In this document: in pieces, positions 37,001 through 47,896 of the stretch
How the letters are laid out: each line of letters starts with the position of its first letter
Numbering within the stretch: the first letter of the stretch is position 1
NCBI GenBank assembly: GCA_003952965.2
Contig: RXIC02000227.1
Coordinates: 154,493-218,492, forward strand
Reading direction: 5' to 3'
DNA from: Morella rubra
Taxonomy: Eukaryota > Streptophyta > Magnoliopsida > Fagales > Myricaceae
DNA length: 64,000 nucleotides
Made by a program: the position numbers and the translations under genes
Notes under the pieces: generated by a model
Seen by the model: only the letters and a program-made list of their open reading frames with translations
The model's database searches: none
Told to the model about the DNA's origin: nothing

Positions 37001-39105
37001 TTAATTCTTTTTCCTGGGGCCATTCTACATAACCAGCTTTACCTGTTTCTCACCCAGTTTTTCTTTCATGTATGCCTGGATTTTCTTCTTATTTATTGTT
37101 CAGCTTAATGAAATGAATGGAAAGATGATTGGACGGAAACCTTTGTATGTTGCTGTGGCCCAGCGTAAAGAAGAGAGGAAGTCTCAACTTCAGGTCTTTT
37201 TGGTTCCTAAATATTTAAATTCTTCATTTTGATAGTGCAATGGGTGCTTTCCTGATTTTGTGGACAGCTGTTGTGTGGCAAATACGGAGTTGTTAGTGCA
37301 GGAGAGAGTTCAGCCGTGAGCAGATTCTTGGAGCCCCACTTTTTGTTCTTGGTGTTTTGGATGGGGACAGATGCTTGCAACATCAACATATTTTTCAGCT
37401 TTAAATCAACATTGTTCATCACTTTGTTATCTCAAAGTCACCCAACCAGCACTAGCTTTTCATTCATTAACGTATAAATTCTTCACAGAATGTTGCCTCT
37501 CAAATGGCATGTGCTCTCTCCAAACCAATAAGAAAGGCGTGGAGATGTTGCGTGAACCACGGAATAGAAACAAAAAAAAATGTTTCCCTCTCATTTATTG
37601 CTTATGTTCTCGTTTTACCAAATGTTAAACTTGATAGACAATAACCTATAAATCCTGTTTTGTAGGCACATTTTGCTCAAGTCCAAGCACATGTGGCACC
37701 ATTGGCTTCTGCAATTCCTGGATTTCATCCTGGGATGCCTAGATTTGCCTCACAACAGTTGTATTTTGGTCAAGGTAGTCCTGGTCTGATACCCCCTCAG
37801 GGAGCGGGTTACAGCTTTCAGCAGCAACTCATGCCTGGAATGAGACCTGGTGTTGCCCCAAACTTTCTTATGCCATTGCCATTCCACCTTCAGCAGCAAG
37901 GACAGCCACAACGAATGGGTATGCGGCGAGGTGGGAACCATCAGCATGTGCAGCAGCAGCAGGTGATATGTTTCACCTTCTCTATTTCTCTATTTTCAAT
38001 GATGACTTCATATTGGGAACTTGTATGGCTTTTCTGCTTTTTTCGACTTTGTTAGTCTAAGATAAATAGGTTTTGTGATGGCTAGTTTTAGAATCTTTAT
38101 GGTGTAATAATTCATTGTTCACGGCTAACATTCTGCTTCTCACATTCAGTTAATGTATCGTGACTCTCACCAAGGCTTTAGATATATGGGAAATTCTCGA
38201 AATGGCGCAAATGCATCTGTGGTTCCTCAAGGTGCTGTAGGTCCAGCAATGCCTTTTAATAGTTCGAGGATGCCAGCAACTCCTACTGATATCCAGCGAC
38301 CTGGCCAAGTGCATATCTCAGCACTTCTATCAGCTCTGGCTTGTGCTAGTTCGGAGAATCAGCGAGCGGTATTTTATTCTTCTCTGCCTGTTATACAACG
38401 CTTATAACATATACTTTGTTATGGATCATTGATTTAGTCATTGTGCTTTAAGCTACTATGTTCCTTTTTCTTTTCGTGTTTCTCCTGTGCATTCCCCATG
38501 TCTCAGGGTTTTTATTTTGTCAATATTGTTTCTAGATGTGGGTTGTGTGAGTGTGCAGGCGGGCGTGTGTATACAAAGAGAGAGGGAGATGATTTGTTTA
38601 AGTTTTAGACATCTGAGAATACAATGAATTTGGGACTTGTTACCACTTACTGTGAGATTACTCTACCATGTCCTATCCGTAGAGAGATTTAAGTAATCAA
38701 TCAATATAAAAGGCCATAATTGTCCAAGATTCAAACAGAGTTACGTAAGGGCAATTGGTTACTTCCAAATAGGGTCGAATGGAATCTTGAACTAGATTAA
38801 CTTAAATCACTTGCTGAGAATAGATATTTCATAAGCTCTGGAATGTAATTGTTGTACTTTTTTGTTCCATAAAATCACAGATGCTGGGTGAACAGCTATA
38901 TCCCCAGGTGGAGAAGCTTGAGCCCCACAATTCGGCAAAGGTGACCGGGATGTTGCTGGAGATGGACCAGTCAGAGGTCATCCATCTCCTTGAGTCTCCA
39001 GATGCCCTTAAGCAGAAGGTGGCTGAAGCAATGGAAGTCCTCCATAAAGCTACATCAGACTCCATCATCGGGGATCAGTTTGGCTCATTGGCTTTGAATG
39101 ATTGA
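34067..39105 (+). CDS. PAB: Cytoplasmic poly(A)-binding protein, left copy, intact, 647 aa
   Basis: Seven exons: 34067-34322, 35993-36771, 36915-36992, 37104-37193, 37666-37962, 38150-38368 and 38881-39105. The protein binds the mRNA poly(A) tail through four RRM domains (about residues 32-108, 121-198, 211-290 and 315-392), each with recognisable RNP2 words (LYVGDL, IFIKNL, VYVKNL, LYLKNL). A Pro/Met/Gln-rich linker follows (exon 5, about 402-500). The C-terminal MLLE/PABC domain (about 555-635) carries [19 protein letters not shown] and contacts PAM2-motif partners. Length and architecture fit class II plant PABs (Arabidopsis PAB2/4/8). The start is the ATG at 34067, before [10 protein letters not shown]; an upstream in-frame GTG is not used. 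The 3' end faces the MRNIP-like gene 716 bp away. The right-arm copy encodes the same protein. Confidence 0.95.
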
Positions 39106-39821
39106 AGCAAGACTGATTTTTTCCGGTAAATATCTTATAGGGGTTTGTGAAACCATACTTTACCAGGCCTAATTAGGCGCCGCTTTTTTGGAGGCTTTTT
39201 TTTTTGAGAAAAAAAAATCCAAATGTACTGGCTTATTTTGTGGGGTCACAACTGGCAACTTGATTGCAGACGTTTTTAAGGCTGTAGACTTGGGTGCTAA
39301 GGGGATTTAAAGACCTAAAATTATTAGGACTTTTGTCAGTGTTTTGTTGTTAATTATTTTCTATCTTGACATATCTTATCAATTAAGTTGGATTTTGGTA
39401 TAACTTTTCTTCTTTGTTTGTTTTGGAGAACCTATGCTATTTGGATCCTCTCCAACCAGTGTAAGAACTTTGACACCAACAATCACGGATCATACATTCA
39501 TGCATCTGTGTAAGGCACAGATCTGCGCAAAAACAAAATTGCATGGATTATGATTTAGCTGCAGAGATAGCCCTATTTTGTACAAAATGGTTGACATCCC
39601 TCGCAACAATTATTGCTAACGAAGGCAAACGCGAGAAATGGACAAAGAGTATGGTCTCAAATAGAAATGGACAAAAGAGTATATTCTCAAATTCCATCTC
39701 GCTAGAAAGGAAACAGACTGCATTGCCACCCAAAATTGCCATCCGTTTTTGGCCAGCATCTCGCAAAGGGATATAGATACAATGGAGGAAGAAGCACCAC
39801 GCAAACGACAGAAACAGAGCT
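39106..39821. other. Convergent 3' intergenic region, PABP / MRNIP-like
   Basis: Both genes end toward this segment. It contains their 3' untranslated DNA and no further gene. The mirrored segment is 41,867-42,582. Confidence 0.5.
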
Positions 39822-40897
39822 TCACAACAAGAAATCAGGGTGGACATCATCTTCTGCTCTTTGATCATTGCTCATGGTTTCCAAGTCCAGCAATATATCA
39901 TCGTAACAAGGACCCATATGATCTTCCAAATTCCTACCTCTTGTGGCTTCCGGGTGACAGTCATCTTGGGCTGTTATGTAGGCGTCCCATTTGGAAACCC
40001 CTCTGGCAGTTGCCGTTGGCTGCTGACTCTTCCTCCCTGGCTCTTTATCTTCTGTCATGTAACCATTCCCGTCTGAAGAGCCCTTGGCTCTCGAAGGCCG
40101 ACACATTCTTGGCTCCTTGTCTGCAATTCAGACCAAACATACCGTCACAAACATGAGCAATAATCGGCCTCTATATTATTATTTTTTTCACTCTACGATG
40201 CAATCGAGTGATTGAAGTTTTCAAGGCTAAACAAGCAATCTAGTAAAATCATCCGAAATTACCTATATATATCTAGCCGTTTATCTTAATAAAGATTAAA
40301 GTAGATAAGCTCAAAATTACCTTGAGAGATGAAATTTTTGGTGCTGGAATTTCTCTTTGAGAAAACCGGCCTGTATTGCTTGTCAGTATCAACTTCGTCG
40401 ACATCTGCCCTCGGAAAAGAGGGCTTCAACTTTGGTTTCTTGAACATTTCCTCCGGCAATTCCGTCATGTTTGGCTCACAACCACAACCTATAAATAATA
40501 ATAATAATAATAATGCTCCTAAAATCAATTTCTTCAAAATTCACTTCTCAAATAGATCACATGTAAGGAGTACCTATTTCTTGGTCTTCTGCTTCTTCTT
40601 TGACACGATCTTCGTTCTCTGAATCGAGGTACTCGCTCCAATCGCTTCGTCTCTTCCTATGATCGCACGTGAATCGGTCGTTGGTAGTATCTTCTTCCTC
40701 TTGCGATACTGGTAGTTTGGTTCCATGAAAGCTAGTTGGAGGGTGGTCGGAGAATTTACGGGACATGTTGAAGGTCTGGACAAAGCGGCGGAGGTCCCTG
40801 GCCATGAAGCCCTGAGCGAACACCTTTAGTACGGACTGCCTCTGGTTGCACACCACGCACGTAAACTTGTTAACAATCTTCTTCTTGGTCCTCTGCT
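39822..40897 (-). CDS. MRNIP: MRN-complex-interacting protein (MRNIP)-like gene, left copy, N-terminus cut at the palindrome centre
   Basis: Minus-strand exons: from the junction near 40,897 to 40,574, then 40,488-40,321, then 40,120-39,822 (stop). The first visible exon encodes a second zinc-ribbon half, FTCVVCNQRQS, then VFAQGFMARDLRRFVQ and TFNMSRKFSDHPP, which I recognise from plant MRNIP-like (UPF0544) proteins. Later exons are acidic and Lys-rich and carry RGVSKWDAYI near the C-terminus. MRNIP in animals binds the MRE11-RAD50-NBS1 complex in DNA-damage responses; the plant role is inferred. Exon phases agree. The first CxxC of the zinc ribbon and the start codon are missing because the sequence folds back at 40,897/40,898. 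The in-frame ATG at 40,919 lies in the other arm and would give an artificial N-terminus (MLKVWTK). Confidence 0.7.
40494..40515. repeat. (AAT)n microsatellite in MRNIP-like intron
   Basis: AAT/ATA triplets repeat next to the exon 2 acceptor. In the right copy (41,172-41,192) the run is shorter and interrupted, so the two arms differ here. Confidence 0.8.
40787..40897. other. Unique spacer at the palindrome centre
   Basis: About 111 bp lie between the last matching base of the left arm (40,786) and the first of the right arm (40,898). Allowing two mismatches, the match extends to 40,794/40,890. On the minus strand the spacer encodes the middle of the MRNIP-like zinc ribbon, so it is coding sequence that continues the left copy. 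Confidence 0.9.
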
Positions 40898-40898
40898 G

Positions 40899-41866
40899 CT
40901 TTGTCCAGACCTTCAACATGTCCCGTAAATTCTCCGACCACCCTCCAACTAGTTTTCATGGAACCAAACTACCAGTATCGCAAGAGGAAGAAGATACTAC
41001 CAACGACCGATTCACGTGCGATCATAGGAAGAGACGAAGCGATTGGAGCGAGTACCTCGATTCAGAGAACGAAGATCGTGTCAAAGAAGAAGCAGAAGAC
41101 CAAGAAATAGGTACTCCTTACATGTGATCTGTTTGAGAAGTGAATTTTGAAGAAATTGATTTTAGGAGCATTTTATTATATTATTATTTATAGGTTGTGG
41201 TTGTGAGCCAAAGATTGTGACGGAATTGCCGGAGGAAATGTTCAAGAAACCAAAGTTGAAGCCCTCTTTTCCGAGGGCAGATGTCGACGACGTTGATACT
41301 GACAAGCAATACAGGCCGGTTTTCTCAAAGAGAAATTCCAGCACCAAAAATTTCATCTCTCAAGGTAATTTTGAGCTTATCTGCTTTAATCTTTATTAAG
41401 ATAAACGGCTAGATATATATAGGTAATTTCGGATGATTTTACTAGATTGCTTGTTTAGCCTTGAAAACTTCAATCACTCGATTGCATCGTAGAGTGAAAA
41501 AAATAATAATATAGAGGCCGATTATTGCTCATGTTTGTGACGGTATGTTTGGTCTGAATTGCAGACAAGGAGCCAAGAATGTGTCGGCCTTCGAGAGCCA
41601 AGGGCTCTTCAGACGGGAATGGTTACATGACAGAAGATAAAGAGGAGCCAAGGAGGAAGAGTCAGCAGCCAACGGCAACTGCCAGAGGGGTTTCCAAATG
41701 GGACGCCTACATAACAACCCAAGATGACTGTCACCCGGAAGCCACAAGAGGTAGGAATTTGGAAGATCATATGGGTCCTTGTTACGATGATATATTGCTG
41801 GACTTGGAAACCATGAGCAATGATCAAAGAGTAGAAGATGATGTCCACCCTGATTTCTTGTTGTGA
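40899..41866 (+). pseudogene. MRNIP: MRNIP-like gene, right copy, lacking its 5' exon(s) and zinc ribbon
   Basis: Exons: from the junction at 40,899 to 41,110, then 41,194-41,364 and 41,565-41,866 (stop TGA). The copy starts at FVQTFNMSRKFSDHPP, so the whole zinc ribbon is missing. The first usable ATG is in MSRKFSDHPP at 40,919. Splice sites and frames are intact downstream. Compared with the left copy there is an in-frame 3-bp difference near the exon 2 start (CEPKIVTE against CEPNMTE), a Glu/Asp change (ADVDD against ADVDE), and a second in-frame 3-bp difference in exon 3 (DKEEPRRKS against DKEPGRKS). Length-conserving changes of this kind suggest natural divergence rather than read noise. 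Confidence 0.75.
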
Positions 41867-42582
41867 AGCTCTGTTTCTGTCGTTTGCGTGGTGCTTCTTC
41901 CTCCATTGTATCTATATCCCTTTGCGAGATGCTGGCCAAAAACGGATGGCAATTTTGGGTGGCAATGCAGTCTGTTTCCTTTCTAGCGAGATGGAATTTG
42001 AGAACATACTCTTTTGTCCATTTCTATTTGAGAACATACTCTTTGTCCATTTCTCGCGTTTGCCTTCGTTAGCAATAATTGTTGCGAGGGAAGTCAACCA
42101 TTTTGTACAAAATAGGGCTATCTCTGCAGCTAAATCATAATCCATGCAATTTTGTTTTTGCGCAGATCTGTGCCTTACACAGATGCATGAATGTATGATC
42201 CGTGATTGTTGGTGTCAAAGATCTTACACTGGTTGGAGAGGATCCAAATAGCATAGGTTCTCCAAAACAAACAAAGAAGAAAAGTTATACCAAAATCCAA
42301 CTTAATTAATAAGATATGTCAAGATAGAAAATAATTAACAACAAAACACTGACAAAAGTCCTAATAATTTTAGGTCTTTAAATCCCCTTAGCACCCAAGT
42401 CTACAGCCTTAAAAACGTCTGCAATCAAGTTGCCAGTTGTGACCCCACAAAATAAGCCAGTACATTTGGATTTTTTTTTCTCAAAAAAAAAAGCCTCCAA
42501 AAAAGCGGCGCCTAATTAGGCCTGGTAAAGTATGGTTTCACAAACCCCTATAAGATATTTACCGGAAAAAATCAGTCTTGCT
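41867..42582. other. Convergent 3' intergenic region, right copy
   Basis: Mirror of 39,106-39,821, with no gene seen. Small differences from the left copy occur, such as AACATACTC against AGTATGGTC-type words near 42,005-42,045. Confidence 0.5.
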
Positions 42583-45500
42583 TCAATCATTCAAAGCCAA
42601 TGAGCCAAACTGATCCCCGATGATGGAGTCTGATGTAGCTTTATGGAGGACTTCCATTGCTTCAGCCACCTTCTGCTTAAGGGCATCTGGAGACTCAAGG
42701 AGATGGATGACCTCTGACTGGTCCATCTCCAGCAACATCCCGGTCACCTTTGCCGAATTGTGGGGCTCAAGCTTCTCCACCTGGGGATATAGCTGTTCAC
42801 CCAGCATCTGTGATTTTATGGAACAAAAAAGTACAACAATTACATTCCAGAGCTTATGAAATATCTATTCTCAGCAAGTGATTTAAGTTAATCTAGTTCA
42901 AGATTCCATTCGACCCTATTTGGAAGTAACCAATTGCCCTTACGTAACTCTGTTTGAATCTTGGACAATTATGGCCTTTTATATTGATTGATTACTTAAA
43001 TCTCTCTACGGATAGGACATGGTAGAGTAATCTCACAGTAAGTGGTAACAAGTCCCAAATTCATTGTATTCTCAGATGTCTAAAACTTAAACAAATCATC
43101 TCCCTCTCTCTTTGTATACACACGCCCGCCTGCACACTCACACAACCCACATCTAGAAACAATATTGACAAAATAAAAACCCTGAGACATGGGGAATGCA
43201 CAGGAGAAACACGAAAAGAAAAAGGAACATAGTAGCTTAAAGCACAATGACTAAATCAATGATCCATAACAAAGTATATGTTATAAGCGTTGTATAACAG
43301 GCAGAGAAGAATAAAATACCGCTCGCTGATTCTCCGAACTAGCACAAGCCAGAGCTGATAGAAGTGCTGAGATATGCACTTGGCCAGGTCGCTGGATATC
43401 AGTAGGAGTTGCTGGCATCCTCGAACTATTAAAAGGCATTGCTGGACCTACAGCACCTTGAGGAACCACAGATGCATTTGCGCCATTTCGAGAATTTCCC
43501 ATATATCTAAAGCCTTGGTGAGAGTCACGATACATTAACTGAATGTGAGAAGCAGAATGTTAGCCGTGAACAATGAATTATTACACCATAAAGATTCTAA
43601 AACTAGCCATCACAAAACCTATTTATCTTAGACTAACAAAGTCGAAAAAAGCAGAAAAGCCATACAAGTTCCCAATATGAAGTCATCATTGAAAATAGAG
43701 AAATAGAGAAGGTGAAACATATCACCTGCTGCTGCTGCACATGCTGATGGTTCCCACCTCGCCGCATACCCATTCGTTGTGGCTGTCCTTGCTGCTGAAG
43801 GTGGAATGGCAATGGCATAAGAAAGTTTGGGGCAACACCAGGTCTCATTCCAGGCATGAGTTGCTGCTGAAAGCTGTAACCCGCTCCCTGAGGGGGTATC
43901 AGACCAGGACTACCTTGACCAAAATACAACTGTTGTGAGGCAAATCTAGGCATCCCAGGATGAAATCCAGGAATTGCAGAAGCCAATGGTGCCACATGTG
44001 CTTGGACTTGAGCAAAATGTGCCTACAAAACAGGATTTATAGGTTATTGTCTATCAAGTTTAACATTTGGTAAAACGAGAACATAAGCAATAAATGAGAG
44101 GGAAACATTTTTTTTTGTTTCTATTCCGTGGTTCACGCAACATCTCCACCCCTTTCTTATTGGTTTGGAGAGAGCACATGCCATTTGAGAGGCAACATTC
44201 TGTGAAGAATTTATACGTTAATGAATGAAAAGCTAGTGCTGGTTGGGTGACTTTGAGATAACAAAGTGATGAACAATGTTGATTTAAAGCTGAAAAATAT
44301 GTTGATGTTGCAAGCATCTGTCCCCATCCAAAACACCAAGAACAAAAAGTGGGGCTCCAAGAATCTGTTCACGGCTGAACTCTCTCCTGCACTAACAACT
44401 CCGTATTTGCCACACAACAGCTGTCCACAAAATCAGGAAAGCACCCATTGCACTATCAAAATGAAGAATTTAAATATTTAGGAACCAAAAAGACCTGAAG
44501 TTGAGACTTCCTCTCTTCTTTACGCTGGGCCACAGCAACATACAAAGGTTTCCGTCCAATCATCTTTCCATTCATTTCATTAAGCTGAACAATAAATAAG
44601 AAGAAAATCCAGGCATACATGAAAGAAAAACTGGGTGAGAAACAGGTAAAGCTGGTTATGTAGAATGGCCCCAGGAAAAAGAATTAATAACTCACAGCTT
44701 TTGTAGCTTCCTCTGGTGTAGAAAAGGCCACGAAACCAGATCCCTTGCTGTGACCTTGTGTATCAAGCATGACCTAAAAGAATCATGTCAAAACAAAGCC
44801 TCACTAAGAGTCACTACTTGAAAACAATTATTACAATGGGATCACTGACAAGTCTGAATAAGGACCTGCTTGGAAAGACGGTAAAAATATTATATCACTT
44901 GAAGGAGAATATATACCTTACATGACGTCACACTTCCAAACTCAGAGAATAACTCCTTCAGCTTGTCATCGTTAACATTGTCATCTAGATTTTTCAGATA
45001 TAAGTTAGCAGCTTGTAGTTTCTCATATCTACTAATTTTTTCCTGTTCAAATTTGGCCTTCAACTCTGCCTCCCTTTCCGCTTTACTTTGAGCCCTACCC
45101 ACAAATAGAACCTTGTCATCACTGACCGGTGTCCCATTCAACTTTTCAACTGCAGCAACAGCATCATCTGTGCTCTGGTAATTTACAAAACCAAAACATC
45201 TGGACTTCCCATTTGCATCGGTCATAACAACCGCACTAGTGATCGTGCCATAGGCACCAAAAAGTTTCTTGAGGTCATCATCAGTAGTTGTTTCAGGCAA
45301 ATTTTTCACATAAACATTAGTGAACTTAGGGGATCCATTTGCTTGAGTCCTTTCTTGACGTCGAACAAAAAGTCCAACGTAGACTTTTTTATCATTTATC
45401 AGCATGCCATTCAAATGTTTAATTGCATTTTGTGCAGACTCCTCATTATCAAATTGTACATATCCATAACCTTTAGACTGACCATTGCTATCAACTTCCA

Positions 45501-47623
45501 CCTTGGAAGAAAGTACAGTCCCAAAGGCAGCAAAAGTATCATGCAATGCCTTGTTATCTATTGATGAGTCCAAGTTCTTAATAAAAATGTTGGCATATCC
45601 GCTTTTCCGAATACTTGGATCTCGATGAGAATACATAATCCTGATGGATTTCCCATTGACAGGAGTAAAATTCAGAACACCCATAGCATGAGCAGCTGCA
45701 AGTTTTGAGGAAGCAAACCAGGGTCAACACTAAGTTTGGGCACAGATATTAATTCCAAAACAATTAAGGAACAAAAAAGAAATATCACACTCCAGTTTGT
45801 GGTTTTCAAATACCTAGCAGGATTATTAAAAGAATAAGGAAGATGAAAGAAAGAACCTGCACAATTTGATGGTTGAAAAAAATGCATAGTTAAGAAAGCT
45901 GGAAAGCATTAAGCTACCTGAACTCGTTGTTCCTCATGCAACTTTACAATTATCACGTACAAGCAAACAGAAATACAAATATAACTCTCACATTCATAAT
46001 TCAATGTATTTGTGCATACGTAGTATAAAAGAGGGCACATGCTAAATAAACTATTGATAGCTTGCCCTAATCAAATTCAAAATTCAAAAGCACTGATCAA
46101 CAAGCTCAGTGGACAACTAAGTCTTCCACAATTGTAGAAGAACTACGAAATGTTGGCACTTCGTGGAAATGAGGACTGGAAAAAGCAAGCAAAGCACCGA
46201 GCAGTAACATCATCATGATAAGATCTCAGAATCTCATCCTTCAAAATAAATTGCACATACAGAGCACCTAATCCCGCTTGCCAAAGACTCTTTTTGTTTG
46301 TGCAGAAGCCACTATCCAAATAGTAAATAATTTATCCACAATTTTGACAATTCATCTCAATTATAAAAAAGAGAATCAATCTCATGTCTAAAGAGATCTC
46401 AAATCCAAACAGACTTTGCAAAAGAAAGATCTCTCAAAGGCTACTTGGACAGAGTAAACACAAAAAAAGGACATGAAAATACTCTGTCTTAATTGTCAGC
46501 AAAAACTAAAAAAGACACAGACAAGTTTCTACTACTTTTGAAAAAAACTCCCATCCCCCACAGCCACAAGAAAAGAACAAGGTTTTTTTTTTTTTTTTTC
46601 GTAAGACAAAAAGCAACATTCTAACAAGAATAACACATAAACAATAAAATCACAGACCTACGACAAGAAGTAAGCTTTCACACAAATGCTCCAAACTTAA
46701 AGAAACATGCATTAATCATATTTTTTGAGAGTTATCAAAACATAAAACAAAGATAATCTAAAACTAGATACTATAAATCTAAGTAATGACACAAACAGAC
46801 AGCTACATATCATTGGCTTCATTTTGATCCCCCGTAAACAATACTCAGAACTCAGAAGAAAATTCAAGGAAAAGACAGAGAAACGACATTTTTACGAAAC
46901 CACCATTAACAATGCAATCAAGCGAATATACTAAATAAGTGACTTTTACACTAACACCCGCACACATTGATCAAAGCCAATAAACTATCTCCAGACAGTT
47001 ACACTAAATAACAAAAAAAAGGAGGAAAAAAGAACACAAAAGTATTTAATCAAAATCAAAGGTCCTAAAATCGGACCTGAAAATTGCAGTATCTCGCATG
47101 CGCAAAGACACACTCAAACACTCGAAGAGAACCAAAGAAAAATGCAGAATAATCCATGAATAGACATATTCGCACACAAACGTATGCATATTATATATAT
47201 ATATATATGGTTCGTTATCAGAAGGAAGTTCAGTTTTTAAGAAAATAGAAACAAACACACATGTCCATATAAAAACGCATAGAAATAAATATTGCAAATT
47301 AAAGAAAATAAAGAACTCAATTGGAGAACAATGGCAATAGGTGATCAAACAGCATCGTAGTACGAACCGTCCTGAGCGTTGGCGTAATTAACATAAGCGT
47401 AGCCGAGAGAGGACCTCCGGGTCTGATCCCTGCAAACCCTAATGGATACGACCTGACCCACCTGACCAAACAAATCGAGGAGCTGCGACTCGTCCACGCT
47501 CGGGTCCAGATCCCCCACATACAGCGACAGGTTTGCATGAACCCCGGTCGCAACTTCCGGACCGGCCGCCGGTTGAGACGTCACTGCCTCTGGAGCCTCC
47601 TGAGCCGAAATCGCCGCCGCCAT
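42583..47623 (-). CDS. PAB: Cytoplasmic poly(A)-binding protein, right copy, intact, 647 aa
   Basis: Minus-strand exons: 47623-47368, 45695-44917, 44773-44696, 44584-44495, 44022-43726, 43538-43320 and 42807-42583. The encoded four-RRM plus MLLE protein is the same as that of the left copy, with no amino-acid difference that I could find. Introns do differ by a few bases: the word TCTGAATAAGG replaces TCCGAATAAGG near 44,852, and one extra AT lies in the intron 1 microsatellite near 47,195. If both copies are real, the plant has two identical PABP genes transcribed toward each other. Confidence 0.93.
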
Positions 47624-47790
47624 TGCTATCACAGAAAGGACTTCGCAAACAAAAATCGAAGTTTTGGAAATAAATTGAAAGGTTCAGGGGAAAACAAACT
47701 CAAGATGAATTAAAAAATATATATAGTTTGGGAATACGTTAAGGAAGGAAAACCAAAGTTACCCTCTCCTGAGAATACGAAATTCTTCCT

Positions 47791-47826
47791 CTTTTTTTTT
47801 GTTTTGGGTTTTTTATTTTTTGTTCT
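47791..47826 (-). promoter_or_regulatory. A-rich tract in PABP 5' leader, right copy
   Basis: Seen as a T-rich run on the plus strand. It mirrors 33,866-33,900 and has the same possible autoregulatory meaning. Confidence 0.4.
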
Positions 47827-47888
47827 TACTTTCTCTGAGAATAGAGAGTGTGGGAGAGAGGGGAAGGGACGAAGCGAAGCGCGGCTTA

Positions 47889-47896
47889 TATTTATA
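47889..47896 (-). promoter_or_regulatory. TATA box of PABP gene (right copy)
   Basis: TATAAATA on the minus strand, mirror of 33,794-33,801, about 265 bp before the start codon. Confidence 0.6.

Larger units (their letters stand above)
18098..40786. repeat. Left arm of giant inverted repeat
   Basis: Every gene and intergenic element here recurs in reverse complement in 40,898-64,000. Paired coordinates sum to about 81,684 at the centre, 81,688-81,690 across PABP, 82,048 across L4/R1 and 82,084-82,099 across L3/R2, showing that indels accumulate outward. The left limit is set by the window end, not by loss of similarity. Confidence 0.97.

Noticed and set aside
39749-40156. 135-codon plus-strand open frame near the palindrome centre
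   Set aside because: It lies antisense to the last exon of the MRNIP-like gene, whose frame has proper splice sites and family words; the plus-strand frame is a shadow.
40846-41127. Possible novel 93-aa protein starting MHTTHVNLLT across the palindrome spacer
   Set aside because: Its first part is antisense to the MRNIP-like zinc-ribbon exon; only the part from FVQTFNMSRK is the true coding strand.
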